A program made the translations under genes and the position numbers. From NCBI GenBank assembly GCA_963837005.1, contig CAWIMC010000013.1:62001-126000 (forward strand): a DNA stretch of 64,000 bases. The letters are read 5' to 3'. This DNA is from CALDTK01 sp963837005. GTDB lineage: Bacteria; Bacteroidota; Bacteroidia; Chitinophagales; Saprospiraceae. The notes under the pieces are model-generated. The model was not told the origin of the DNA and did not search any database. It saw only the letters and a list, made by a program, of their open reading frames with translations. Positions 18,929-27,662 of the stretch are shown here, one piece after another (the first letter of the stretch is position 1; the number at the start of each line of letters is the position of its first letter).

Positions 18929-19405
18929 GTGCCACACTCCCTCCAAGACCTCGTCCGCAACGGGGATACCGACGCCGTCGAGCAGGCCCTCCTCGATGGC
19001 CTCGACGCGAATCTCGTCGACGAGCGCGGCTTCTCGCTGCTCCTGCTGGCGGCGTACAGCAAGCAGCGCGCCGTGGCCGAGCTGCTGTTGCGGCACGGGG
19101 CCGACCCAAATCTGGCTGATTCGCGCGGTAATACGCCGCTGATGGGAGTGGTCTTCAAAGGTCATCTCGAACTGGCGGGCATCCTCGTGCGCCTGGGTGC
19201 TACCGTGGATGCCCGCAACCAGGACGACTCGACGGCACTGATGATGTGCGCGACCCACAAACAACTGGGCATCGCCAAACTTCTCCTGGAGCGAGGAGCC
19301 GATACCGAGTTACTAAATGCAAAAGGCTACACCGCCGCGGACCTCTCCCGCTTGGCCGGACACGACCGCACTACGATTGCCATGTTTAGGGGCGTCGATG
19401 CATAG
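18929..19405 (+). CDS. Ankyrin-repeat protein
   Basis: A 158-residue protein of four to five ankyrin repeats, with GTG 18929 as the most likely start (no better ATG in frame). Repeat signatures: LLLAAYSKQRAVAELLLRHG, NTPLMGVVFKGHLELAGILV and STALMMCATHKQLGIAKLLL. No signal peptide or enzymatic domain is present, so it is probably a cytoplasmic binding protein. Ankyrin proteins of this size often accompany catalase or other stress proteins, but no such partner is seen here. A mini-hairpin copy follows the stop by seven bases. Confidence 0.9.
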   Translation: MPHSLQDLVRNGDTDAVEQALLDGLDANLVDERGFSLLLLAAYSKQRAVAELLLRHGADPNLADSRGNTPLMGVVFKGHLELAGILVRLGATVDARNQDDSTALMMCATHKQLGIAKLLLERGADTELLNAKGYTAADLSRLAGHDRTTIAMFRGVDA

Positions 19406-19411
19406 GAGTGC

Positions 19412-19426
19412 GCCTTTCGGCAAAAC
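19412..19426 (-). repeat. T4-GNRA mini-hairpin copy after the ankyrin gene
   Basis: Minus-strand GTTTTGCCGAAAGGC, stem GCC/GGC with a GAAA loop, seven bases after the stop codon. Confidence 0.85.
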
Positions 19427-19449
19427 TCGCCACTAGCTGAACTCCCTAT

Positions 19450-19758
19450 CTAGGACCTTACCCTCGTCCGCGTCCACATCAGCAGCGCGATAAGGCCCGA
19501 CCATGCCAGCAGAAGACTCAACCCAGCGTTGACGACGACCAGGATAGGCGCATCGATGGCGGTGACGCACAGCAAGGAAAGCGCGATGACTCCCGCGCCG
19601 AAGTAGACATAGCCCTCCTCGGCGAGGTACTCTGGGAGGGCGTACCTCGCGGCACACTTGCACTTCGCACACTCGGTACGCTGCTCGCCGGGCAGTGGGT
19701 GGTAAAGGTTAGCGACAAAGTCGCGCCACATGGGCTGAGAGCAGTTGGGGCAGAGCAT
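19450..19758 (-). CDS. Small zinc-ribbon membrane protein
   Basis: About 102 residues from ATG 19758, chosen because it places the first CxxC at the N-terminus (MLCPNCSQPMW). A second CxxC follows (CAKCKCAARY), suggesting a zinc ribbon. Two C-terminal hydrophobic segments (VYFGAGVIALSLLCVTAI and LVVVNAGLSLLLAWSGLIAL) should span the membrane, followed by a basic tail. This pattern matches small Bacteroidota proteins of unknown function. The role is not known. Confidence 0.7.
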   Translation of the reverse strand: MLCPNCSQPMWRDFVANLYHPLPGEQRTECAKCKCAARYALPEYLAEEGYVYFGAGVIALSLLCVTAIDAPILVVVNAGLSLLLAWSGLIALLMWTRTRVRS

Positions 19759-19893
19759 ACTATTGATTGCGGGCCTAATGAACGGCAAGCCACGCGCCAG
19801 AAGAGCGTCCGTCGGACGCTTTGACACCGATCACATGATACAACCCGAACATATGTCGCCCAAATGGCACATGTGCCCCAGACGTCGGTAGCC

Positions 19894-20781
19894 TTACCTG
19901 AGTTGCTCCCGGAAGAAAGCGATTGTCCGCTCCCACGCCAGCGTTGCGGCGGCCTCGTCGTAGCGGGGGGTGGTGTTGTTGTGAAAGCCGTGGTTGACGC
20001 CCTCGTAGACGTAGGCTTCGTGCTCGATACGTTCGCGGTCGAGTACGGCCTCGTAGGCGGGCCAACCGGCATTGACCCGCTCATCCAAAGCAGCATAGTG
20101 CAACTGTAGCGGGGCGACGATCCGGGTAGCCTCTTCGTCGGTCGGCTGGCTTCCATAATACGGTACGGCCGCCCCGAGCTGCGGCAGGCGAACGGCCATC
20201 ATGTTGCTGATCCAGCCCCCGAAGCAGAACCCGACCACGCCGACCTTGTCCGTCGTCGAGTCTAGGATGAGCAGGTGTGCATGAGCGGCGATGAAGTCCT
20301 CGAGCATCTCCTGCTGATCGCGCTCGGACTGTAGGGCACGGCCGTCGTCGTCGTTGCCGGGGTATCCGCCGAGGGGCGTGAGCGCGTCCGGGGCCAGCGT
20401 CACGAATCCCGCCAGCGCCGCACGCCGGGCCACGTCCTCGATGTAGGGATTGAGTCCGCGATTCTCGTGTACCACGACGATGCCGGGGAGGCGCTTGTTG
20501 CCCTTCACCGGTCGCGACAGGAGCCCCTTGATCTGGCCACCGCCCCGCGGGGATTCGTAGGTGATGTACTCGGAGCGGAGACGCTCGTCATCGGGGGCAA
20601 CGGTGACGTTCTCTGCGTATTTGGGCAGTAGGCAGCTCGCCAGCGCGGCTACCGTCACGCCGCCGACGGCGAACTTGCCGAGGCGATCCATGAACTGACG
20701 ACGGTCGAGTTTGCTGTGGGCGTAGTCGTCGTACAGGTCGAGGACCGGTTGGGATTTCGCAATTTCGATGGCTTTCAGCAT
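19894..20781 (-). CDS. Dienelactone hydrolase family protein, Tat-like signal
   Basis: A 295-residue alpha/beta hydrolase counted from ATG 20781. The N-terminal DRRQFMDRLGKFAVGGVTVAA resembles a twin-arginine export signal. The DLH catalytic triad is visible: Cys in VGFCFGGW, Asp in AALDERVNAG and His in VNHGFHNN. Related enzymes hydrolyse dienelactones or other cyclic esters. The open frame runs upstream through a decayed mini-hairpin (20794-20808) without further coding character. Confidence 0.9.
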   Translation of the reverse strand: MLKAIEIAKSQPVLDLYDDYAHSKLDRRQFMDRLGKFAVGGVTVAALASCLLPKYAENVTVAPDDERLRSEYITYESPRGGGQIKGLLSRPVKGNKRLPGIVVVHENRGLNPYIEDVARRAALAGFVTLAPDALTPLGGYPGNDDDGRALQSERDQQEMLEDFIAAHAHLLILDSTTDKVGVVGFCFGGWISNMMAVRLPQLGAAVPYYGSQPTDEEATRIVAPLQLHYAALDERVNAGWPAYEAVLDRERIEHEAYVYEGVNHGFHNNTTPRYDEAAATLAWERTIAFFREQLR

Positions 20782-20879
20782 GGTGCGTCGTAAGTTTTGC
20801 CGAAAGGTAGCCAAGCCTCGCACGCAATACCCCGGGACCAACCGACGTACACCAGTCCGGCTTTCGCCAAGCTTACCCT

Positions 20880-21176
20880 CTACCCCATCACTAAGACCTG
20901 CCTCGAAGACCATGTGCGGAGCCCGGTGCGGACGGGATCACCGGACAATTCGGTGAGTTGAATGGCTAGTTTGCCGCGCTCGGCCTCAACGAGATCGTAG
21001 GCCTGTTGTGCGTGCTCGAATGCCATCCAATACGACACCCGCATCTGGGGCCGCGTCGCGTAGAGTACGTACCCCCAGATGACATGCGCGGCAGCCAGCT
21101 TGGTAGGCTCGAGTCCGTGCGAGCTTCGTTGCGGGCGCTCGCTCGATACACCAGCTCGTTGCTTATTGCTGCCCAT
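20880..21176 (-). CDS. Hypothetical protein overlapping the GH5 gene end
   Basis: A 98-codon reading frame whose ATG (21176) lies 14 bases before the end of the upstream GH5 gene on the same strand. It encodes a helical stretch (AAAHVIWGYVLYATRPQMRV, then AFEHAQQAYDLVEAERGKLA) with no recognised domain. The overlap is compatible with coupled translation, but it may not be a gene. Confidence 0.35.
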   Translation of the reverse strand: MGSNKQRAGVSSERPQRSSHGLEPTKLAAAHVIWGYVLYATRPQMRVSYWMAFEHAQQAYDLVEAERGKLAIQLTELSGDPVRTGLRTWSSRQVLVMG

Positions 21177-22242
21177 CGCGTAGCGCTTCACACGCCGTTT
21201 GTTGGTAGAAGCGCTCACCTCGCTGCCGCAAGAAGGCCCGGTTAAACCTGCCTTCTGGGCTGAGGTCGGCCTCGGTCCAAGCACCCGTTGCGCTGGCCGT
21301 GGGCAGGAGGCTCGAGCTTACCTCGTCCCGGTAGCTGAGGCTCCACTTCGTAAACGAAATTTGGTGGGCGTCGATCCACGTCATCCACTCCCCGAAGCTC
21401 ACCGAGTCGATCTTGTTCTGCGGACCCCAGTCCACGCCGACGCGCCCGACCTCGGTCATGATGATGGGCAGGCCGGCGGCGAGCGCCACGTCGGCGCGAT
21501 CGCGGATCATCTTCTTGTGTTGGCCCGCATAGGCGTGCACGTCGTACATGAGGTTGTCGGCGGGGATCCCGAGGTCGGCGGAGGTTAGTGGGTTGGCCGC
21601 GGCGACATCTGGGAACTGGTCGTAGAATGGCGTCGGGACCACGATCACGTTGTTGGTATCCGCCGCCCGGATAACGGGGATGACGGTTTTGGCGAAAGCC
21701 TTAATCTCGGTCCACATCTCCTCCGGGGCCTCCTGCGTGCCGACGGGCTCGTTCCAGATGGCGTAGAGGAGGTTGGGATACTGTCCGTACTCCTGGGCGA
21801 TCGTCCCGAGCACCTCCTTGGCCTCCTCTGGGTAGGCGTTGTGGGCGTGGAAGTCCACGATGATGTACATCCCCTCGCGAATGGCCCCGTCGACGAGCCG
21901 CCGCAGTTGCGCCATACTAGAGTCCGGAGCCGTGAGGTAGTCGCCCTCGACGTTGGGGTGGCAGGCAAGGGGTGCCCGCAACACGCTAACGCGCCAGTCG
22001 TCGCGCAGCCACGCGACCACGTCGCCGTTCCAGTGCTCTTGCCCCTCCCAGGTATGCCAGAAGTGACTCACGCCGGAGAGTTGCACAGGCCGACCGCAGG
22101 CGTCGAGGAGTTGCGTGCCCTCGACGCGGAGCTGGCCGTGGAGGGCGACGGGGGTGAGGGCGGGGCCGGTGGCCGTGTCGCTGCTGTTACAGGCGACGAG
22201 GGCAAGGAGGGCGGCTGTCGCCAAAACGAAGAAGCGGTCCAT
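21163..22242 (-). CDS. GH5-like cellulase lipoprotein
   Basis: A 359-residue glycoside hydrolase family 5-type enzyme. ATG 22242 is chosen because it opens a lipoprotein signal (LLALVACNSS, lipobox Cys near residue 19), placing it in the outer envelope. The two catalytic glutamates are evident: acid/base in AIWNEPVG and nucleophile in IIMTEVGRVG. Typical barrel strands such as MYIIVDFHAHN are present. Likely action on a beta-1,4-glucan or mannan; the substrate is not determinable. Contains a mini-hairpin (21686-21700, encoding AFAKT) and a GACA-loop variant in the signal peptide (22213-22227). Confidence 0.9.
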   Translation of the reverse strand: MDRFFVLATAALLALVACNSSDTATGPALTPVALHGQLRVEGTQLLDACGRPVQLSGVSHFWHTWEGQEHWNGDVVAWLRDDWRVSVLRAPLACHPNVEGDYLTAPDSSMAQLRRLVDGAIREGMYIIVDFHAHNAYPEEAKEVLGTIAQEYGQYPNLLYAIWNEPVGTQEAPEEMWTEIKAFAKTVIPVIRAADTNNVIVVPTPFYDQFPDVAAANPLTSADLGIPADNLMYDVHAYAGQHKKMIRDRADVALAAGLPIIMTEVGRVGVDWGPQNKIDSVSFGEWMTWIDAHQISFTKWSLSYRDEVSSSLLPTASATGAWTEADLSPEGRFNRAFLRQRGERFYQQTACEALRDGQQ

Positions 22243-22307
22243 GGGGGAAATGTACACCTGGAGCCGGTTCGGCCGGGGCGATAGCATCCGGTGTCGTCCT
22301 TGCCCAA

Positions 22308-22537
22308 TTTGACACGCCTCCGCCCAACTACCGACCCGCCCCAGGGTTGAACAGGTAGTGATTTTCAACCGACCGGCTTTCGCAAGCGCCATTCCTCTTG
22401 GTTTAACTGGCCCTGACCAGCCTGCTGTCTGCCTGCCGTAAGTCGGCTACCGTGAGCGTGGAGGCTGCGCAAAACGTCGGCTGGAAGTACCGCGAGGTGA
22501 CGAGTTGTGAGGGAGCTATCAAGAAGCGTGGAGTATG
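22308..22537 (+). pseudogene. Truncated duplicate of the cytochrome c leader and N-terminus
   Basis: This stretch matches the start of the cytochrome gene at 24.7 kb. The upstream box TTTGACACGC...CCGCCCAACTACC and the GGTAGTGA that holds the start codon are shared, as is the coding text SAC/PAC-RKSATVSV-AA-NVGWK. The copy has lost frame after the start and ends in unrelated sequence about 40 codons later. It records a tandem duplication that flanks the intervening 2.3 kb. The rest of the interval to 22680 holds nothing recognisable. Confidence 0.75.
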
Positions 22538-22680
22538 ATGCCGTTTTGAGATCGGCCGGCTCGGGATAGCTGTATACTTAATCTAGATCGTGCAAGCCTG
22601 GCCAGACTTCAACTAGCTTGTCCTCAAGGCCTACGAGTCGAAATGGCTGGGTCGATCATACACCATGACTCCTGCCCGAA

Positions 22681-22920
22681 CTAGTCTCCCAACCGCCCCA
22701 ACACCAACTCCTTATACTGATCGCCAATCGGTAATTCTACCTTGCCCAGCTCCACATCCTGTCGGCTAAAAGCGGTAATCCGATCTCGATTAACGACGAA
22801 GGAGCGGTGAACACGTAAAAATCGTTCGTCGAGCAAGTCACATAAACTGCCCAGCCGATACTTTACCGTGAGCAAACTGCTGTCCGCCAGGTGTATGCAG
22901 ACGTAATCCTTTAGGCGCGG
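22681..22920 (-). pseudogene. LytTR-domain response regulator, C-terminal fragment
   Basis: The last 80 or so codons of a LytTR-type regulator: DYVCIHLADSSLLTVKYRLG, then FLRVHRSFVVNRDRITAFS and the final IGDQYKELVLGRL. These are the DNA-binding half of the usual receiver-LytTR protein. The N-terminal receiver domain is absent; upstream of about 22920 the sequence switches to the antisense of an outer-membrane barrel. It is therefore a truncated gene, although the LytTR fold could still be made from an alternative start. Confidence 0.75.
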
Positions 22921-23871
22921 GTGGGCGCCGCCTACATGAGTTACGCGAGTCCCGCCGATCGACGGTGGAGCTATGGTCTCGGCACCCGCGTCGAACGTAC
23001 CGACTACGTACTCTCCCTGCGGGTCGACGACGAGGATGCGCTCGAAGATCAATACGTCAACGTTTTCCCGACCGCCAGGCTCCACTTCGACCTCTCAGAT
23101 CGCCAAAGCCTCAGCCTGGTCTATAGTTCGCGCGTCGAGCGCCCGCCGTACCAAGACCTCAATCCCAACCTCATCTACCAGGACCCGTACACCTCAATCC
23201 AGGGCAACCCGCGGCTCGTCCCCGCCGTCACACAGGGCCTAGAAATCATCGCGGACTTCGACGGCACCACCTTCAAAGCGGGTCACCGCTATATCGACAG
23301 ACCACTGGCTGGTGCAGCTCTCCGCGGTGCGACCTCTCGCAGCTACATACTTCAACGCCTCAACTTCACGCGACGCTTCGAGTGGTCGTTCGAACTCAGT
23401 CGCGCCTTCGAGATTGGTCCGTGGACATCCAGCACCACCATTAGCGCGAACCGAACGAAGGTCTTTGCCGAAGATCTCGACGTGGTATACGTCCCGCCCC
23501 GCTGGCAGCCTTACGTCTTCACCGACCACCGAATCGATCTTAATAAACTTGGTGCCGTAGAAATGCAAGCGTGGTACGCCGGTGCCTTCTTCGAGGGGAC
23601 TTTCAATCGTTTCGATGCCGCTAATCTCACCCTCACTTACGAACGAAAATGGCTCGACGGAAACCTCACGACTCGCGTCATCCTCAACGATGTATTCAAT
23701 ACCCAAAGGGCCTCCGGACTATACAACGTCGATGGCACGGACATTTACTTCGACAACAAGTGGCGCTCTAATTTCGTGCGTTTAGCGTTCACTTATTCCT
23801 TCGGAAAAATCACAGCAAAGCGCTTTCAGAACCAGCAGACGGGTGAGCAGGAGCGGGGACGAATACGGTAG
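22921..23871 (+). pseudogene. Outer-membrane beta-barrel receptor, C-terminal half only
   Basis: 316 codons matching the C-terminal barrel of the TonB-receptor-like outer membrane protein family (PF14905). Alternating amphipathic strands and diagnostic phrases are present: YSSRVERPPYQDLNPNL, then YTSIQGNPRLVPAVTQ and the final strand RLAFTYSFGK. The plug, carboxypeptidase-like domain and first strands are missing, so the gene was cut at the junction with the LytTR fragment. There is no signal peptide, and the fragment cannot be exported as it stands. Confidence 0.85.
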
Positions 23872-24066
23872 CGATATGATGAAGGGCGAGGCTTGAATTA
23901 TTGATGGGGTACCGCGGGACGGTAATTAACTTATGCGGCAGAATAATGCACTGAAACTGATTTACTGTTTAGCACTGAGTTTCCGACTGTGAGACTTTAG
24001 CTAAATGGCAAACCCACGATTCAACAGCGTGGCAGGACTCGCGCCGCGCAGCTCAGCCACCCGCAG

Positions 24067-24081
24067 GTTTTGGCGAAAGCC
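24067..24081 (+). repeat. T4-GNRA mini-hairpin copy
   Basis: GTTTTGGCGAAAGCC in the spacer between the barrel fragment and the next membrane gene. The remainder of 23872-24140 shows no gene. Confidence 0.85.
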
Positions 24082-24147
24082 GCACATCGGCACACCTCCT
24101 CCGAGAAGTTGCGAAATCCGCAACACCTCTTCGCTGGGTTATGACGG

Positions 24148-24662
24148 TCTTTGCCTAATAAAGTTCTCTACTCCACAGCGCCGACTGCTCGGCTACCTCC
24201 TCCTCGCCTGCTTGCTGACGCAGGGCTATGAATTGTGGGCCATTCACGCGGCCCAACTCGACGGTGGCTCGGGCGGGACGACAATTGGCGCAGGTGTTGG
24301 CCTTCTGATCGCGGGGGGCATTTGTCTGGTTGTAGGACTCGTTCTCCTGATAGCCTCCAACCAGGAAGATGAAGGCACATTAGAAGGCTGCTGGAATGCC
24401 GTATTCTATCTCGTGATGGCCACTGCGCTGCTTGCCGTCGGCGGTATTCTGGCAATCGTTGGGCTGGTGCTCTTTCTCGTTCGAGAAGGACAAGCAAATC
24501 GGTGCTTACGCCGGAAAAGGACTACGGGGTCGAGTGTTGCGGGCTCAGCTGCGGGCCTACGCTTTCGCGGCGCGCAGAAGCCCCAAAGCCGCGGAGCGAA
24601 TGCTGAGGCGGCGGATGACCAAGCTGAATCAGGAAGCCGAGGCGCTCGCAACCGAAGGTTGA
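24148..24662 (+). CDS. Hypothetical membrane protein, probably frameshifted
   Basis: A hydrophobic protein with three likely membrane segments: LLGYLLLACLLTQGYELWAI, then TIGAGVGLLIAGGICLVVGL and LVMATALLAVGGILAIVGLV. Past about 24480 the reading frame used for the membrane part becomes Arg/Gly-rich and unnatural. The +1 frame instead gives a helical basic tail (LRAYAFAARRSPKAAERML) ending at 24662. A single-base shift near 24480-24520 would join them. No ATG suits the start, which lies somewhere near 24148. The family was not recognised. Confidence 0.5.
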
Positions 24663-24717
24663 GCATTTTGACACGCTGCCGCCCAACTACCCCCACGCCC
24701 CTTGGTTGTAGAAGGTA

Positions 24718-26181
24718 GTGACCCATCAAACGCTGTTTTCTCAACTCATCACCGCTGGACTCCTCCTCGCGCTTGGCGCGATGGTTCCCGCCTGCCGCAA
24801 GTCGGCTACCGTGAGCGTGGACGCTGCCCACAACGTCGGCTGGAAGGTTAAGACCATCCCGGCCGCTACGCAGCAGCTACAGGGCGACGCCGATCTCGGC
24901 TTTGCGTACATCAAGCAGGGTGCCTACCTGGGGACGGGTTTGCCGGCGGAGGTGATCCGCGAGGTTATGGGCAAGGACTCGGCGGCCTTCCTGAGGAAGT
25001 CGGGACTCGTCACACCACACGGCTTCGCCTACTTCGAGGCGCCCAACGGCGTGGAGGTGGCCAATGGTACCTGCTTTACTTGTCACGCCGGGGCGGTGGC
25101 GGGCGACACGATCCTGGGCATCGGCAACTCGCTGTCGGACTACCGCGGCGGGATGCAACTGGCCGGCAAACTGCTCGAGGTCCGGATGCGGACCAAGTTC
25201 GGTCGCGAGAGCCCGGAGTATGAGCAGTACGCCGACTTCGGTAAGTACTTCCGCGCCATGACCGAGGGCACGGAGACCAACCAGCCCGGCGTCAACCCGG
25301 CCGCCCGCATCGCCGAGACCATCATGCGGCACCGCGACCCGCAGACCCTCGAATACCGCGCCGAGGCCGCCTACTCGCTGGCGGACTACAACATCGGTAC
25401 GGACACCCCGCCGCTGTGGAATGTCGCCAAGAAGAACGCGCTCTACTACACGGCCGTCGGGCGGGGCGATTTTACGAAGTTGCTGTTTCAGGCTTCCGTA
25501 CTCGGGATTCCGGATTCGACCGCGGCCCGCAAGGCGCAAGGCGCTTTCGTCGACGTGCTGGCGTGGTGTCGCGAATTGGAGCCGCCGAAGTATACAGGGT
25601 CTGTAGATCCTGTTTTGGCGAAAGCCGGACAACTCCTCTTTAACGACAACTGCGCAGGCTGTCACGGCCACTACGGCACCATCGGGGGCGATCGTTCGGA
25701 CGATACGTACCCGAACAAAGTGGTGAGTGTGGACGCCGTCCGGACGGATGCATTATACGCTAGTTACGCTGTCACGAGTGGCATCACGAATTGGTACAAT
25801 CGTAGCTGGTTTGCGACGAGTTATCCGAAGTCCAGATTTGAGCCGGAAGCTGGTTATATCGCCCCGCCGCTGGACGGTATTTGGGCGACGGCCCCTTATT
25901 TACACAACGGTAGTGTGCCGACGATTATGGATCTATTAAATAGCTATAATCGCCCGAAGGAGTGGGCGCGGTATTCGCCTTCCGGCAAAACGGTTTCCGG
26001 CGCCGCCGACGAATACGATCACAAGAAGCTGGGCTGGAAAGTCCGCCGCGGCTCGGCTGCGAAGGGCAAGTACGCCTACGACACGTCGAAGCCCGGGTAC
26101 GGGAACGGCGGGCATACGTATGGCGATCACCTCACGGACGCGGAGCGCAAGGGCGTGGTGGAGTATTTGAAGACGTTGTAG
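24718..26181 (+). CDS. Di-heme c-type cytochrome, probable lipoprotein
   Basis: A 487-residue secreted cytochrome with start GTG 24718. It has a lipoprotein-like signal (LLALGAMVPAC) and two heme-binding motifs: CFTCH near residue 118 and CAGCH near residue 310. Conserved text such as GDTILGIGNSLSDYRGG and ATAPYLHNGSVPTIMDLL is typical of large Bacteroidota proteins that oxidise or shuttle electrons outside the inner membrane. Only 13 residues before CAGCH, VLAKA is encoded by a mini-hairpin (25612-25626); another lies at 25977-25991. Confidence 0.88.
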   Translation: MTHQTLFSQLITAGLLLALGAMVPACRKSATVSVDAAHNVGWKVKTIPAATQQLQGDADLGFAYIKQGAYLGTGLPAEVIREVMGKDSAAFLRKSGLVTPHGFAYFEAPNGVEVANGTCFTCHAGAVAGDTILGIGNSLSDYRGGMQLAGKLLEVRMRTKFGRESPEYEQYADFGKYFRAMTEGTETNQPGVNPAARIAETIMRHRDPQTLEYRAEAAYSLADYNIGTDTPPLWNVAKKNALYYTAVGRGDFTKLLFQASVLGIPDSTAARKAQGAFVDVLAWCRELEPPKYTGSVDPVLAKAGQLLFNDNCAGCHGHYGTIGGDRSDDTYPNKVVSVDAVRTDALYASYAVTSGITNWYNRSWFATSYPKSRFEPEAGYIAPPLDGIWATAPYLHNGSVPTIMDLLNSYNRPKEWARYSPSGKTVSGAADEYDHKKLGWKVRRGSAAKGKYAYDTSKPGYGNGGHTYGDHLTDAERKGVVEYLKTL

Positions 26182-26188
26182 GGGGGCT

Positions 26189-26908
26189 TCATACGCCCAC
26201 TACCCCCATCACGCTCGCCCAGAGCACATCCCCGGCAGGCACGGCAGCCTCCAATGCGACGCGCTCCCGGCTGATCGGGTGCGCGAACGAAAGCTGGTAG
26301 GCGTGCAGGTGGATGCTGCGGTCGTCGTTGGCGCGGCGGGCACCGTACTTCACGTCTCCGTGGATCGGCGCCCCCACGGCGGCCAATTGCGCCCGGATCT
26401 GGTGGTGCCGTCCGGTGTGCAACTTGACCTCCAGCACGGGATACCGGTCCGTCTCACCGAGTTGGCGCCAGGTGAGGATGGCTTCCTTGGCGTCGGCGGT
26501 GCCGGCCTCGGCGACGTAGCTCTTGTTGCTGCGGCCGTCGCGGGCGAGGATGTGCTTTAACTCGCCCTCCGCGACTTCTGGGAGTTGGTCGACCACGGCG
26601 AGATAGGTGCGCTCGACATTGTGATCGCCAAACTGGCGCTGGAGGTCCTGGACACTCTTCTTATGCTTAGCGAACAACACCAAGCCACTGGCCGGCTGGT
26701 CGATGCGGTGGATAAGGTAGAGGTCGCGCTTCGCGTAGGCGCTGGCGAGCTTCTGGAGGGTGGGGGCCTCTGTATTGGCGGACTGCACCGCGAGGGCGGG
26801 GGGCTTGTTGAAGGCCAGGAGCTGGTTGTTCTTGAGTACTACCCAATCTCCGATACCGGTGCCTTTCTGCGGTGGGGGCGGGAGGCGCTTAAAGCCTGGT
26901 TTGGCCAT
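26189..26908 (-). CDS. RluA-family pseudouridine synthase
   Basis: Isomerises uridine to pseudouridine in rRNA or tRNA. The 239-residue protein carries the catalytic aspartate motif HRIDQPASGLVLFAK and the later TGRHHQIRAQLAAVGAPI, HGDVKYG signature. No S4 domain is present, as in RluA-C/RluE-like short members common in Bacteroidota. Convergent with the cytochrome gene; 3 bp upstream of a small membrane gene on the same strand. Confidence 0.93.
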   Translation of the reverse strand: MAKPGFKRLPPPPQKGTGIGDWVVLKNNQLLAFNKPPALAVQSANTEAPTLQKLASAYAKRDLYLIHRIDQPASGLVLFAKHKKSVQDLQRQFGDHNVERTYLAVVDQLPEVAEGELKHILARDGRSNKSYVAEAGTADAKEAILTWRQLGETDRYPVLEVKLHTGRHHQIRAQLAAVGAPIHGDVKYGARRANDDRSIHLHAYQLSFAHPISRERVALEAAVPAGDVLWASVMGVVGV

Positions 26909-26911
26909 GGT

Positions 26912-27097
26912 TTATCGTTGTTTGCGAGCCTTTGATTGGGACTCGATGATCTCGGCGTCCACGTCGATCGGGGGCTGCCGCCGGAGCTGGGCGTCGCGAT
27001 CGAGTTCAGCGTCGCGCCGCTCCGTCAAAAGGCGTTGGCCGCGGTACCAGAAGTACACCGTCGCGAGAATCCCCGCTACGATCAGGAGCTTGAGCAT
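26912..27097 (-). CDS. Small single-pass membrane protein
   Basis: 61 residues from ATG 27097: one N-terminal membrane helix (LKLLIVAGILATVYFWY) followed by a charged tail (ERRDAELDRDAQLRRQ). It sits just upstream of the RluA gene on the same strand and is likely cotranscribed. The layout recalls small conserved Bacteroidota membrane proteins, but I cannot assign a family firmly. Confidence 0.65.
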   Translation of the reverse strand: MLKLLIVAGILATVYFWYRGQRLLTERRDAELDRDAQLRRQPPIDVDAEIIESQSKARKQR

Positions 27098-27151
27098 GGC
27101 GCGAAGGTAGCCCGGCGTGCGCCTACCTTCGTACGCGTAGCTGCCCCGCCT

Positions 27152-27601
27152 ATGCCCCGCCACTTCGGCCACCCACCTAATATCCTCCCCGGCATGACCT
27201 TCGACAACCGCGTCGACCTCGCTGCCGCGGGCGTACACCGCCCCCTGCGCAAGGGCATCTGCGGCTCCCAACAAGAAGGCTGCGAGTCCATCGTGGTGTG
27301 CATCGGCTACGAGGACGACATCGACGAGTGGGACGTCATCACCTACACCGGGGAGGGCGGGCGCAAGGCCGGCGTCAACAAACAGGTCGTCGACCAGGAC
27401 CTGACGCGCGGCAACCAGGCCCTGGTGCTCTCGTGCGAGCGCGAGCTGCCCGTGCGCGTAAGTCGCGGACCAATGCCAGGCAGCCCCTACGCTCCGGAGA
27501 GCGGGTACCGCTACGATGGGCTGTACCGCGTCACAAATTGGTGGACGGAGGTGGGGCGGAGTGGGTATTTGATCTATCGCTTTCGTTTGGAGAAGCTGTG
27601 A
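27152..27601 (+). CDS. SRA-YDG domain protein
   Basis: A 149-residue stand-alone SRA/YDG protein. The N-terminal HRPLRKGICGSQQEGCESIV, the central YTGEGGRK and the final GYRYDGLYRVTNWW are the family signature; YDG itself is present. SRA domains bind hemi- or fully modified cytosine by base flipping and in bacteria usually target modification-dependent nucleases. No nuclease domain is fused. Its 3' end faces the 3' end of an SF2 helicase 62 bp away, so the two are convergent, not an operon. Confidence 0.88.
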   Translation: MPRHFGHPPNILPGMTFDNRVDLAAAGVHRPLRKGICGSQQEGCESIVVCIGYEDDIDEWDVITYTGEGGRKAGVNKQVVDQDLTRGNQALVLSCERELPVRVSRGPMPGSPYAPESGYRYDGLYRVTNWWTEVGRSGYLIYRFRLEKL

Positions 27602-27662
27602 AGCGCCAGTCTTCACCGCACGGGGTGGGCCTGCGCCGCAGCGTAGAAGCCCGGTCCACTCG

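Noticed and set aside
24718..26181. Cytochrome as a cytochrome c peroxidase
   Set aside because: Two CxxCH motifs are present, but the spacing, the length of 487 residues and the N-terminal text do not fit the usual 330-residue diheme peroxidase.
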